Assembly (NCBI GenBank): GCA_007674295.1
Contig: CM017454.1
Coordinates: 1 to 64,000, forward strand
Reading direction: 5' to 3'
Source of the DNA: Antonospora locustae
Lineage: Eukaryota > Microsporidia
Length of the DNA stretch: 64,000 bases
The notes under the pieces: model-generated
Told to the model about the DNA's origin: nothing
The model's input: the letters and a program-made list of their open reading frames with translations, nothing else
The model's database searches: none
Program-made: the position numbers and the translations under genes
Part shown: piece after piece, positions 54,539 through 63,781 of the stretch
Layout: every line of letters begins with the position of its first letter
How positions within the stretch are numbered: the first letter of the stretch is position 1

Positions 54539-55444
54539 CTACAGAAAGTAGTCTGGAATGCGAGGAGCGATAATGTCTTCCTCACTCTTGGGTGCAGGGT
54601 CAAACTGTGTGAAATCGTAACACCCGTACTCATCCATTTCCATGAGAGTTGCGATGTTTCCGCATCTGTAGCAATAGTTTGGAGCACTGAATATGGTGAC
54701 GCACTTGTTGTCGTGATTCCAGTTGTATCCTTCCATTGCAAGCTGGTGCGCACGGCATATCATCCTCAGGCTGTTTCTCTCGTTGAACTGCTTTGTTATG
54801 TCACCACCAAAGAGAAAGCCTGCCCCCCGTGGAGAGTCTCCCCAGCCAGATGTCTCGTCTGGATCGGACCACAAGATGTCGCACATTGCCCCCGAGTGCG
54901 GCACTTCCACTTTTCTGTCCAGCTTCTGTATGTCTTCTATTGTCTCGAACGATGGGCTCAGGCCTCCGTGGCAGCAAAACACCTCGTCGTTGACTATAGC
55001 TGCAAGTGGTAGAAAGTCAAACAAGTCTGTAAACGTTCTCCACACCTCGCCTGTGGCATACTTCCGTGTGCACTCATCGTAGAAGCCGTAAACCTGCGTG
55101 ATCTGCCTACTCTCGTGGTTTCCCCTAAGAAGAGTGACTCTTGAGGGATACTTTATCTTCAGGCACAAGAGAAGGCTGAATGTCTCTACAGAGTGAAACC
55201 CCCTGTCTACATAGTCGCCCATGAACAGGTACTTTGTGTGTGGAGGGAGCCCGCCAATTTTGAAAAGCTCCATGAGGTCATAGAACTGCCCGTGTATATC
55301 TCCACAAACAGTTATTGGCGCTGATAGATGAATCACGTTGCTTTCCTTGGATAAAACTTCGATGCCTGCGGCGCAGAGCTGTTTGACTTCTGGCTCCGAC
55401 AGGTACTCACAGCGGAAGAGCTTTTCCAGGAATTCGTCAATCAT
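54539..55444 (-). CDS. Protein phosphatase 2A catalytic subunit
   Basis: Ser/Thr phosphatase of 301 residues. Metal-binding motifs are intact: GDIHGQ (about 48-53), GDYVDRG and RGNHES, with '[11 protein letters not shown]' and 'CHGGLSP' later. It ends TPDYFL-like 'PDYFL', the methylated/phosphorylated tail specific to PP2A, PP4 and PP6; overall wording ('[20 protein letters not shown]') fits PP2A best. ATG 55444 is preceded by 'acacccttgac'; the upstream extension is not family-like and is excluded. Confidence 0.93.
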   Translation of the reverse strand: MIDEFLEKLFRCEYLSEPEVKQLCAAGIEVLSKESNVIHLSAPITVCGDIHGQFYDLMELFKIGGLPPHTKYLFMGDYVDRGFHSVETFSLLLCLKIKYPSRVTLLRGNHESRQITQVYGFYDECTRKYATGEVWRTFTDLFDFLPLAAIVNDEVFCCHGGLSPSFETIEDIQKLDRKVEVPHSGAMCDILWSDPDETSGWGDSPRGAGFLFGGDITKQFNERNSLRMICRAHQLAMEGYNWNHDNKCVTIFSAPNYCYRCGNIATLMEMDEYGCYDFTQFDPAPKSEEDIIAPRIPDYFL

Positions 55445-55670
55445 GTCAAGGGTGTTTCTTGCATCTTGAGCTTTTTCTCGTAAAGCACAGAAAAATGCAA
55501 TAGTTAAGGGAGGCTTTTTGCAGGCACTGGCGGTGTGGTCGCGAAAGCCATTCTGCACTTGAACGTGACACCAATTTGTGCATATACTCATTCTGTGCAA
55601 AACAGCAGCTTCTTGGCACAGCACTTGGGCCGCTTACACAGCCTATTTCTAAATAAAATATTTCTACCCA

Positions 55671-56945
55671 ATGGCAAGCAGTACGCTTAGCAGCGATAAG
55701 GAAACCGCCGCAGAGCTTCTGAGACTTCTGAACGAGGACACGTGCGAGCTGGAAAAAAGCACTGTACAGGAATATCGCTTGAGAAAGGGTGAAAAGCTGC
55801 TGATAAAGCAGAATTTCGAGGAGATGCAGCTTCCAGAAAAACTTGTTAAAGCACTCTATATGAAAGGCTTTAACAGACCATCGTTGATACAGAAGTCTGC
55901 CATTCCGTTAATTACACTTGGTGTCAATTGTGCCGTGCAGAGCAAAAGCGGCACCGGAAAGACCATTGCATATGCTGCGGGTATGATGCAGAAAATAGTT
56001 CCAAACAGAAAAACACAGGCTCTTGTCATAACACCCACGCAGGAACTCAGCATACAGGTGGGAAAGGAGCTTAGAGACATAGGAAACTACGTCGAAGTCA
56101 TCGTACTAACTGCTCTGAAGAGGCGGGACATCAGCGAAATACACGAAGAGGTGGTTGTTGGAAGTCCCGGCACCATCCTGCGCCTACTGCGCGATGGAAA
56201 GCTCAATCACATGCACATAAGCATAGTTGTAGTAGATGAAGCCGACGCTACTCTTGATCCCGACGGAATGGGCGCAGATACCGTCCAGATTCTCGAGATA
56301 GCAAGAAATGCACAGAAGATATTCTTCTCTGCGACGTATTCTGAGAAGATAAAGGGGCTCATTTCGTCAATTGCACCTGACGTCGAGAGTATGTACGAGT
56401 CCGAAAATGCAAAACCGGACGAAATCAAGCTCTACTGCATCGATGTGAAAAGAAATGAGAAGGTCAAAACTCTCATAGGGCTCTACAACTATCTGACCGT
56501 GGCGCAGTCCATCGTGTTCGTCTCGACAAAGAAAATGGTCGACATACTGAAGGATGTATTTGAGTCTGACATGTTCACTGTCTCCTTTCTGCATGGCGAC
56601 ATGGATCAACGTGAACGTGAGAAGGCAGTGAATGACTTTAGAGATGCAAAAACAAAGGTGCTCATTTCAACGGATGTCTTTTCGCGGGGCATGGACATTC
56701 CGCAGGTCAATCTGATTCTCAACTTTGACCTTCCTGTCTATAACAATCAGCCCAGTGTTGAGACGTACATTCACAGAATCGGGAGATCGGGACGCTTTGG
56801 GCGTGCTGGGTTTGTTGTGGACTTTTTATCATCTGAGGCCGATGTTCTTGCCGAAGCAACCTTCTCGAAGGAATTGCGCTGCTGCTCGAAGAAGTTCACA
56901 TTGGATGCCTTAAAAGAGGCATTTATGGCCTTGCAGGCCCAATAG
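55671..56945 (+). CDS. DBP5: DEAD-box RNA helicase Dbp5/DDX19-like
   Basis: mRNA export helicase of 424 residues. Motifs in order: Q motif 'PSLIQKSAIPL', I 'SKSGTGKT', Ia 'PTQEL' (Gln for Arg), Ib 'GSPGT', II DEAD, III SAT, IV 'IVFVSTKK', V 'STDVFSRGMDI', VI 'HRIGRSGRFGR'. The spacing and 'NYDLP'-type segment 'NFDLPVYNNQPSVETYIHRI' are those of Dbp5, where 'QPDPxTYIHRIGRTGRFGR' is diagnostic. The N-terminal 70 residues contain the Dbp5-like 'SSLxSSDK' and short helix. 'ctaccca' precedes the ATG. Confidence 0.9.
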   Translation: MASSTLSSDKETAAELLRLLNEDTCELEKSTVQEYRLRKGEKLLIKQNFEEMQLPEKLVKALYMKGFNRPSLIQKSAIPLITLGVNCAVQSKSGTGKTIAYAAGMMQKIVPNRKTQALVITPTQELSIQVGKELRDIGNYVEVIVLTALKRRDISEIHEEVVVGSPGTILRLLRDGKLNHMHISIVVVDEADATLDPDGMGADTVQILEIARNAQKIFFSATYSEKIKGLISSIAPDVESMYESENAKPDEIKLYCIDVKRNEKVKTLIGLYNYLTVAQSIVFVSTKKMVDILKDVFESDMFTVSFLHGDMDQREREKAVNDFRDAKTKVLISTDVFSRGMDIPQVNLILNFDLPVYNNQPSVETYIHRIGRSGRFGRAGFVVDFLSSEADVLAEATFSKELRCCSKKFTLDALKEAFMALQAQ

Positions 56946-57830
56946 CAGTGCAAATAAATGTGATTTTCACTGTGCCCTGCACATATCTTAGAGCAAGTAG
57001 GCCGCTCCATGGTTATGGCTGGAAGCAACACAAAGTACATCTTCAAAACATCACATTTGGCTTAGTGTGCGTGCATATGTGTTCATCGTATTTTGTGTGC
57101 ATCATGCTGGTTCGGCATTGTTACTCCAATATACGACAGCATGCTACTTACCTTGATTGCTAAAAAGAGAAGGATTTTAGTTTAAGTGTTTCTGCGGTTG
57201 GACACTTGCAATGTGCTTGTTCGCAACATGAAACAGTAATTGGGACGGCTCTACACAAAGCACTGTGCAAAATGAGATACAAACACACTCCTGATGCGAG
57301 TGTTGAACAGCACAAGACATTTTCAAGGCTCTTTATTTTGCTAGCAGGCCTAACTTATCTTGTGGTCTTCTAAGCTAGAAGGAGACAACAAAAGACTCGA
57401 AAAGGAGACTGCTAAATTTGAGTTGAAAATAGGGTTTTCGTGAGAGCAAATGGATATATTACTGCAGACAGAAACTGATGCAGATTTAGTACTACTCAAT
57501 GTATAAAAAAACAGGCGAGGCGGTAAAATTAGGCACACCTGCAAAAGATGTTTCTTGATTCAGTGCCGTGCAAAGCAGCCTGTAAACACTGCAGGCACGT
57601 GTTCCTGTTTCTAGAGCACAAATGCTGCATCTCATATGTCTCGACTCGCTGGAAAGGCACGAAAGAAAAAGATGATGTCTGTATTGTGGGTTGTAAGAGT
57701 TATGTGCAGCTCCGTTGCTGCAGCCAGTGACCTATAGCAAAACCTTGCCGCAGTTCACAGAGCGCCCTTTGTATTAGATCCTATGCTGAAACATCCTGAG
57801 TATTGAAATGAAAAACAAAACAACAATCAA
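56946..57830. other. Intergenic spacer of about 0.9 kb
   Basis: Longest spacer of the compact core. One cysteine-rich short frame (57548-57730, listed separately). A TATAAAAAA string near 57500 could be a promoter for it. No structured RNA identified. Confidence 0.45.
57548..57730 (+). CDS. Possible Cys-rich small protein, 60 aa
   Basis: Frame MFLDSVPCKAACKHCRHVFL... with nine to ten Cys in 60 residues (CxxxCxxC, CC, CxxxC, CC). It could be a small zinc-binding protein. No C-run, no known family; support is limited to Cys density and the TATA-like string upstream. Confidence 0.25.
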   Translation: MFLDSVPCKAACKHCRHVFLFLEHKCCISYVSTRWKGTKEKDDVCIVGCKSYVQLRCCSQ

Positions 57831-58874
57831 ATGACAACACTTGACCTGCCGTTTGACGTCTTTGACCTGGGTGTTCTGAGCACAGGAGAGAACGTGGGAT
57901 TCTCGCTCATACCGGACCAGATACGTCAGATTTCCATAAATACAGGCTTTCACATCAACCTCCTGGTGGTTGGAAGAAGGGGGTTGGGAGCTTCCACGCT
58001 CGTCAACTCCATATTTGCAGCACCATTGGTGGAAAAAACACGCGGAAACGAAATCACAGTGACGAAAAACGAGATATACGAGAATGACATTAAGCTGTCG
58101 ACTGTTGTGGCCACATATCACGGAGAGGATGTCCATGCAGTCCTCGACTACCTGGAATCTAGGAATATGGACTACTTTGAAAATGAGAGAGGGCTGAAGA
58201 CCGACTTTGTGGACAAGAGAATATACGGATGCATTTTTCTGCTTCCGCTTGACGAAATCAAGAAGAGCGAGATTGAGATGATGCGGCTGATATCGCAAAA
58301 GTGTAACTTCATTCCAATAATTCCGAAGTCAGACACGTTTACGACGGAGGAGCTTGATGTGCACAAACAGAAGATGATGGAGATGTTCAAGAACAACGAA
58401 ATAAACCTCTACTGGCCCGGAATAACGCAAGACTTGGACACTGAGCTGATACAGGAGACACACAACATCGTGCAGAAGTATCCGCTCGCTGTGGTTGCAA
58501 GTGAGAACATCTACGAGCATAAAGGCGAGATCATAAGAGGACGCAAGTACAGATGGGGGTTTATTGACATTGAGAACGAGGAGATATCTGACTTCTTCAA
58601 CCTGAGGAAGATTCTTGTCCACAGCTTTCTTGATGATCTTGTGTACCAGACAGAGATCAACTTTTACGAGAAGTTCAGGCAACGGTGCATCGAAGACAGA
58701 GAACTGATGGCAAGAATAGAAGAAAATGTGGTTGACAAGCTCAAGCGAAACATCAACGACATGCTTTTTGCCAAGGACTTGCAGAAGGTCGAGGAGGTGC
58801 CAGAGGACATTCCAGAAATAGAGACGGCGCCTGGTGCGGGCCAAGTTATTGAGGAGAAGGTAGCTGGTATCTGA
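57831..58874 (+). CDS. Septin with degenerate GTPase motifs
   Basis: Septin-fold protein of 347 residues. P-loop position reads GRRGLGAST (48-56), with Ala54 where all active septins have Lys. The switch II DTPGFGD motif is 'ATYHGEDV'. The G4-equivalent 'IIPKSD' (AKAD in others) is kept. The septin unique element and 'FIDIENEEISDFFNLRKILV' region (WG.v..EN..h.DF..LR..L) and C-terminal 'NFYEKFRQ' (YE.yR) are clear. A short coiled tail ends the chain. It probably assembles into filaments as a structural, non-hydrolysing subunit. No C-run at the start. Confidence 0.88.
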   Translation: MTTLDLPFDVFDLGVLSTGENVGFSLIPDQIRQISINTGFHINLLVVGRRGLGASTLVNSIFAAPLVEKTRGNEITVTKNEIYENDIKLSTVVATYHGEDVHAVLDYLESRNMDYFENERGLKTDFVDKRIYGCIFLLPLDEIKKSEIEMMRLISQKCNFIPIIPKSDTFTTEELDVHKQKMMEMFKNNEINLYWPGITQDLDTELIQETHNIVQKYPLAVVASENIYEHKGEIIRGRKYRWGFIDIENEEISDFFNLRKILVHSFLDDLVYQTEINFYEKFRQRCIEDRELMARIEENVVDKLKRNINDMLFAKDLQKVEEVPEDIPEIETAPGAGQVIEEKVAGI

Positions 58875-58997
58875 GCAGCAGGACACAGTACAGTGCAGCA
58901 TCTTTTTGTAGAGCGGAGAGGGTGTCTGTGCTGTGGTGCATGCAGCTCAATGCGCTGCAGAAAGGATACACAGAAGCGTCTCATTTATTTTGGTCCT

Positions 58998-59984
58998 TCA
59001 GCGCAGAAAGGGGTGATCGAGACACTCGCGTGCTGTGAGTCTTTTTTGGTGGTCGTAGACCAGTATTTTATCAAGCAGATCGGCAGCCTTCGTGTGGTGG
59101 GAACTGATGTCCGCTGTCCCAAAGAAGTCCTCAAAACATATTTTTTTATTTTCAGGCAGACCCCGCTTCACTTCCTTTGACAATTCAATATCGTAGTGCT
59201 TTATGTACTTCAGAAATTCGTGTGTTCCGAGAACAGAGACGATCTTGTAGAGTTGGTCCAGGTTGTCGTTTCCAAAGAAGAAAGGACGTGTGTTGAAGAG
59301 CATTTCAGCCAGAATGCATCCAAATGACCATATGTCAAGACTATAGTCGTAGAACGTATAATTAACCAGGAGCTCTGGGCTCTTGTAGTACCTCGTTGCG
59401 ACCTTCACGGCGTACTCTGTTCCCGGATGGTAAAACTCTGCAAGTCCCCAGTCAATGATCTTCACATGCTTTGTTTCGGGGTCAATAAGAAGGTTCTGGG
59501 GCTTCAGGTCCCTGTGCATGATGCCCTTCGAGTGGCAGTAGCGCATCGCCTCCAAAATCTGCCTCGAGTAGTGCTTTACATCACACATGGGAAGGTTCTT
59601 GAAAAGATTTGTAGTGTTCTGATGATTGAGATACTCAAACAGGAGGGAGTGCGTCTGCGAGTCCTGGTCAACAACAACATCCAGAAGCTTTATTATGTTC
59701 GAATGTTCGAGTGTCCTGAGCACTTTGACCTCTCGGTTGATCTTGCTGATTCGTATCGGTTTCAGGACCTTGATTATACAGCGGTCATATACTTTCTCCT
59801 TTCCATTTACCTTGACAATTCTCCCCTCAAAGACTTCGCTGTACTTGCCACGTGCAACACGCTTGTAGATTCTGTAGTCCTCGATATTTCCGTACTCAAT
59901 CTTGTAATTTGTGTAGTCGTAGTAGTCTTCCTGCTGGTACCTGTTGTAATCGCTATTTTCCCTGGCCACAGTCGCTTTTACCAT
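58998..59984 (-). CDS. Casein kinase II catalytic subunit alpha
   Basis: Acidophilic Ser/Thr kinase, 328 residues. 'VARGKYSEVFEGR' (glycine loop, CK2 type GxYSEVF), catalytic Lys in 'IIKVLKP', 'MHRDLKPQN' and 'DWGLAEFYHPG' (DWG instead of DFG, a CK2 hallmark), followed by 'ATRYYKSPELLVNYTFYDYS' (basic p+1 region). The N-terminal 'VARENSDYNRYQQEDYYDYT' stretch is the CK2 segment that stabilises the active form. ATG 59984 is preceded by 'aaaccccacacccg'. Confidence 0.95.
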   Translation of the reverse strand: MVKATVARENSDYNRYQQEDYYDYTNYKIEYGNIEDYRIYKRVARGKYSEVFEGRIVKVNGKEKVYDRCIIKVLKPIRISKINREVKVLRTLEHSNIIKLLDVVVDQDSQTHSLLFEYLNHQNTTNLFKNLPMCDVKHYSRQILEAMRYCHSKGIMHRDLKPQNLLIDPETKHVKIIDWGLAEFYHPGTEYAVKVATRYYKSPELLVNYTFYDYSLDIWSFGCILAEMLFNTRPFFFGNDNLDQLYKIVSVLGTHEFLKYIKHYDIELSKEVKRGLPENKKICFEDFFGTADISSHHTKAADLLDKILVYDHQKRLTARECLDHPFLR

Positions 59985-60080
59985 CGGGTGTGGGGTTTGT
60001 TTTTATTTATAGTGCGATCTCTGGCTGTGCATAATGGCCTCTGCGCTCTCTTCACAAAACAGTCCCTGCAGCTTGAATCG

Positions 60081-60953
60081 ATGAGAGCTGTTTTGGATGT
60101 CTTCAAGAACGAGCTTGCCAAGTCTTATGGTGAGAATAAAAGGCTTCAGAACAACTTGCACAGTCTTTTAGTTCTGTGCCAACAGGAGACGCATCAATCT
60201 CCCGTGTACCATGCAGCGCGATGTTTTCTAAGTGCGCTCTACAGAACAGCAAAGGTGTGCGATGTCTTTGCTTGGCAGCTCGCAAAAAAGTGCGAAGACG
60301 ATGCAAGGAGAATTTCAGATGTCTTTTGGTGGGAGATCGAAGTGCCTCAGAGCCTGTACAGAGGAGCGTTTCTTCAGAAAGTGCAAGATGCGATCCAGCA
60401 AATTCCCATTCCACAATACTACGGCGGTGTTAGAAGCGTTGTATCTCTGAACAAGCGAAGATTCATACCAAGAAACACAAGCACCGAGTACAGTAATACG
60501 CTTGCCAGAAAGCTTGCGACTCTTGTAGACGAAGTTTATAACAGGATGCTCCAGGAGAAGTACATTCGCTTCGTCGAAAATGAGGTGATACCGCACATCT
60601 TCTCAAACATAAACGAGTTGCATTGCATAAAAGAAGTTTTTGCCGAAGAACAGGCGGAGGTATTTGAAGGCTTCAAAGACATGTTGAGAAGAAATGAATT
60701 GCCAAGAGCGTATGTCCTCTTCAGAGTACACTGCATGGACATACGCGGTCTTGAAAGCAGAGTGGAAAAAAACACAGAGGGACTCGGCGTGGCAAGCAAG
60801 ATGAACACAAGATTTGCGCTGATGTGCCACGGTGAGGGCATGCGAAGGACGGTGTTTGTGAATTACGAGTTTGTGCTCAAATTTAATCACTTTTTTGACG
60901 AGGAGCGTGCACCCCTGCTGGTGGAGGCTCATTTTGAGCCGTTGAAATACTAA
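60081..60953 (+). CDS. Hypothetical helical protein, 290 aa
   Basis: Not recognised. Predominantly helical with conserved-looking aromatic blocks ('RCFLSALYRTAKVCDVFAWQ', 'FKDMLRRNELPRAYVLFRVH', C-terminal 'YEFVLKFNHFFDEERAPLLV'). No leader or membrane helix. The start is set at 60081 because the longer upstream frame runs through the CK2 gene; 'agtccctgcagcttgaatcg' precedes the ATG. Divergent with CK2 (96 bp between starts). Confidence 0.65.
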   Translation: MRAVLDVFKNELAKSYGENKRLQNNLHSLLVLCQQETHQSPVYHAARCFLSALYRTAKVCDVFAWQLAKKCEDDARRISDVFWWEIEVPQSLYRGAFLQKVQDAIQQIPIPQYYGGVRSVVSLNKRRFIPRNTSTEYSNTLARKLATLVDEVYNRMLQEKYIRFVENEVIPHIFSNINELHCIKEVFAEEQAEVFEGFKDMLRRNELPRAYVLFRVHCMDIRGLESRVEKNTEGLGVASKMNTRFALMCHGEGMRRTVFVNYEFVLKFNHFFDEERAPLLVEAHFEPLKY

Positions 60954-61154
60954 CTAGAGGAAACGTAGTCGATGTAAGGCACATTGCATGCCTGTCTACA
61001 CAGAAACAAAAGTTTGCGAACACAGCACTTTTAGCTCCGCCTCGACTATGCCAGTATGGGCTGGTGTATCGGCTGGGAAAACCTGTGAATGACTGACTGA
61101 CGTGAGTTTTGATGGCAGCCCAAAAATAAAATTTGACGAATATCGGAAACCCTC

Positions 61155-62495
61155 ATGAGAATCTACCCAAATACAGTTGAAACTTGTGTTCCCTACATTT
61201 ACACAGACCTGTATTTGGCGGATGCCTTCGAGACGCTTTGGTATAATTTAGGAAATATATGTTCTAACTACGGAATATCGAAGCTTGCGATTTTCTGCTT
61301 TGAAAACGCCTTGAGACATAAGAGACAGAGCATAATAAGCCTCTATAGAATCGGAAGGGAATTTGTATTTATGAGAGATTTCGAAAAGGTGTTTGAAGTT
61401 GCGAAGAATCTGAAGGAGCTCAAGAACTCTGCGTTTCACGTAAACGTCCTGATGGGACACGTGTACTTGTCAAAAAACAACCTTTCAAAAAGCCATTTTC
61501 ACTTTCTAAAGGCAATGACATACACAAAAAGAGACATTCTACTACTGTTTGGCGTTGCAAAGTGGAACGAACTGGCGTGCAGGTACACAGTTGCGTTTGA
61601 GTACTTCTCGCTGCTGCTGAAGGAGTACCAGGGACACGTGCTGTCGTTTGAAATACGCTTCAGAATTGTCTCATTGTGCAAGTTTGACGGGGCGATACAG
61701 TATGCGATGAGGCTTCTGAAGACCCTGGAAAGAGAAGGCAGAAGCTCTCCGCAGAAGGAGGCGATTGTGGTGCAAATTGCAAGCTGCTACGAGATTCTAA
61801 ACGAGGACGAAACTGTTTTGCGGATGTGCAGGGGAGTTCTGAGCAGAAGTCCTAACTATGTTCTGGCACAGAGACTTCTTGGCTTTGTTCTGCTGAAGAA
61901 GGAGCGCTACCAGGAGATGACGTCTCTGCTGAAGAAAAGCAGCGACCCGTACGTTTCTTATCTGCTGGGACGTGCATTCACTGCGCTGAACATGGTGAAC
62001 GATGCCTACGAATGCTTCAGCACTGCATTGAAAGTCGGAAAGCACGATCCTACGTTTTGGAACGCCTTTGGTGTGATGTACTACAGTACGGGCCAGATAG
62101 AGGACGCAGGCTACTGCTTCGAGAACGCCACTATCTGCGATAAGAGTGCCATTGAGCCGCTCTTCAACATGATCCTTGTGAGAGACAGACAGAGGAGGGA
62201 TATCTCTGAGATATCATGGAACGTGGACGCCCTTCTGAAGAAGAACTCCAGCGACAGAACACTGCTTGAGATGCGCACGCTGGTTGACGAGCACAAGAAG
62301 AAACAGACAGAAGGAAACGAGGATGATTTTGCAGGTGGCAAAGAAAGAAGCTGTCTGTTCAAGGACATCAAATGCAAGGAGATGAACGTTAATCTGTCGT
62401 TCACTCCGTACTTTGCGACGCATCTCTTTTTTGACGGAAAGATTTTCAATCACAGGAGAAATGGCAGCTTCGAGGAGCTTTGCCCGCTTGGGTGA
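61155..62495 (+). CDS. TPR protein, Cyc8/Ssn6-like corepressor
   Basis: A 446-residue protein made of about nine TPRs (residues 25-340). 'SYLLGRAFTALNMVNDAYEC' then 'DPTFWNAFGVMYYSTGQIED' and 'YCFENATICDKSAIEPLFNM' follow Cyc8/Ssn6 closely ('W.YLGRAY......AYeayqqAv...g.nPtFWcSIGVLYYqi.QyrDAldaysrAi'). Ssn6 with Tup1 represses transcription through HDACs and homeodomain/C2H2 factors, all represented in this window. The low-complexity C-terminus of yeast Ssn6 is absent; APC/C TPR subunits are the main alternative. 'gaaaccctc' precedes the ATG. Confidence 0.72.
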   Translation: MRIYPNTVETCVPYIYTDLYLADAFETLWYNLGNICSNYGISKLAIFCFENALRHKRQSIISLYRIGREFVFMRDFEKVFEVAKNLKELKNSAFHVNVLMGHVYLSKNNLSKSHFHFLKAMTYTKRDILLLFGVAKWNELACRYTVAFEYFSLLLKEYQGHVLSFEIRFRIVSLCKFDGAIQYAMRLLKTLEREGRSSPQKEAIVVQIASCYEILNEDETVLRMCRGVLSRSPNYVLAQRLLGFVLLKKERYQEMTSLLKKSSDPYVSYLLGRAFTALNMVNDAYECFSTALKVGKHDPTFWNAFGVMYYSTGQIEDAGYCFENATICDKSAIEPLFNMILVRDRQRRDISEISWNVDALLKKNSSDRTLLEMRTLVDEHKKKQTEGNEDDFAGGKERSCLFKDIKCKEMNVNLSFTPYFATHLFFDGKIFNHRRNGSFEELCPLG

Positions 62496-62506
62496 TGTGT
62501 GGTGCT

Positions 62507-63001
62507 TCAGCCGGACCTTCGCTTCAGCGAGCCCTTTGGGTCCGTGAAGAACGAAAGGAATCCCTGCGGAATGTTCATCGTTTCGAGACCCTCGAAGCTC
62601 CTCACCGGAACATTTTTTACAAGAGCATCCGGGTTTCTTTCGCAGATCACACCGTTGAAAACAAACTCACGCAGAAGGAGACACACTAAATCGTACTTCT
62701 TCAGGACGTAGAGCTTTGTGCACTTTTTCAGAACTTTCTGCAGTGCTGCGGAGAATCCTTCAAGCGCCTTTGAGAGGAGAACTTCGTTTCTGTTCTCCCG
62801 CGAGTACAGAATCACGTTGATTTCGTCGAGTCTCTGGAGCAAAACAAGTCTGTCGTCGATTATCGATATCTCGTCCTGTGTCTGGACAGCACTGCGATAG
62901 AGAGACGCCGGACAGAAGCTGGAGAACGTGACGTGGTAGAGCGCCTCTCCTGCCTCGTCTGTGATTGCAAGGCCCTCGACGTCGTAGATGTCGATTTCCA
63001 T
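62507..63001 (-). CDS. RET3: Coatomer zeta subunit
   Basis: Small longin-fold subunit of COPI, which coats Golgi-to-ER vesicles. 164 residues: N-terminal strand 'IYDVEGLAITDEAGEALYHV', middle 'DEINVILYSRENRNEVLLSK' (..vyr......f.v.g..nENEl.l), and 'LYVLKKYDLVCLLLREFVFN' then 'GVICERNPDALVKNV' (DE.vD.G.ileTd...i...V). AP sigma chains are the alternative, but the 'GVICERNP' ending is zeta-type. Start context 'catcccccATG'. Its stop is 11 bp from the convergent Ssn6-like stop. Confidence 0.82.
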   Translation of the reverse strand: MEIDIYDVEGLAITDEAGEALYHVTFSSFCPASLYRSAVQTQDEISIIDDRLVLLQRLDEINVILYSRENRNEVLLSKALEGFSAALQKVLKKCTKLYVLKKYDLVCLLLREFVFNGVICERNPDALVKNVPVRSFEGLETMNIPQGFLSFFTDPKGSLKRRSG

Positions 63002-63106
63002 GGGGGATGCATTTTGACGCTTTTGGCGCCTGGCACGAGAAGGTACGTGGAAATTTTTATTTGGAGAAGGGAAATCTGCCTTCCGTCCTGCTCGGGAAGA
63101 CGCGCA

Positions 63107-63742
63107 TCAGCAGAGGCGGAGTGGCTTTCCCTGTGTGGTCTTCAGAGAAATCGTGTCGATGTTCTGCACTCCTTTCTTCAGAAGCGTAAAGAGGAAATCG
63201 AGGCCTGTTCGGATGTTCTGCGATATCTCTGCGGGATTCATTTCGAGTGTCCCCACGGGAAAGCTGACGACGTTTGTCTGCCTGAGCTTGAACTTCACTG
63301 TCCTCAGCACCTCGTCGTGGAACTTCTTCAGGTTTCCTCCGTTTGGATCGAAAATGTAGAACGGCGTCCGCTTTCTGTTTAAGAAAGCGATCTCGAAGTA
63401 CTTGTGGAATGTGTTCGTCGTGATCACCGCGTGGTAGTTCTCCGCAAACTTCTTCTTCATCGTCTTCTTCTCCTTCGTCTTCCCCGCCACGTCGTCATAG
63501 AGAACAAACGGAAGACCCGCCTCCTTTGCCATCTCTTCGAGGTTTCTGTCGCCCACAACGAGCACTCGCTCGTTCTTTCGCTTCTGAAAGGGGAGGACGA
63601 CACTCCCGTCGAACTTCTTGTCCCTCTTCAGGTCGTAGCCCTTCAAGCAGACCTGCACCTCCATCGTCTCATCCTTCCGCTTGGCACCTTCCGCCGCAGT
63701 CGCACAGATCGACTCCAGCTTCTCCATCGTGTAGATGCTCAT
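63107..63742 (-). CDS. RPL10A: Large-subunit ribosomal protein uL1 (L10a)
   Basis: 211-residue 60S stalk protein. 'VQVCLKGYDLKRDKKFDGSV' (LK.YDp.rDKrF.Gtv), 'FAENYHAVITTNTFHKYFEI', 'RTVKFKLRQTNVVSFPVGTL' and the C-terminal 'DTISLKTTQGKPLRL' (IKsTMGkPqRly) are all in the eukaryotic order. Yeast L1 has 217. ATG 63742 is preceded by 'aaaaaaaagcccttcg'. Confidence 0.95.
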   Translation of the reverse strand: MSIYTMEKLESICATAAEGAKRKDETMEVQVCLKGYDLKRDKKFDGSVVLPFQKRKNERVLVVGDRNLEEMAKEAGLPFVLYDDVAGKTKEKKTMKKKFAENYHAVITTNTFHKYFEIAFLNRKRTPFYIFDPNGGNLKKFHDEVLRTVKFKLRQTNVVSFPVGTLEMNPAEISQNIRTGLDFLFTLLKKGVQNIDTISLKTTQGKPLRLC

Positions 63743-63781
63743 CGAAGGGCTTTTTTTTGCAGCCTCAAATCCGGATCCTCC

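Noticed and set aside
59427..60080. Long upstream extension of the hypothetical gene at 60081
   Set aside because: Runs antisense through the CK2 alpha gene; the plausible protein begins at 60081 with a C-run before it.
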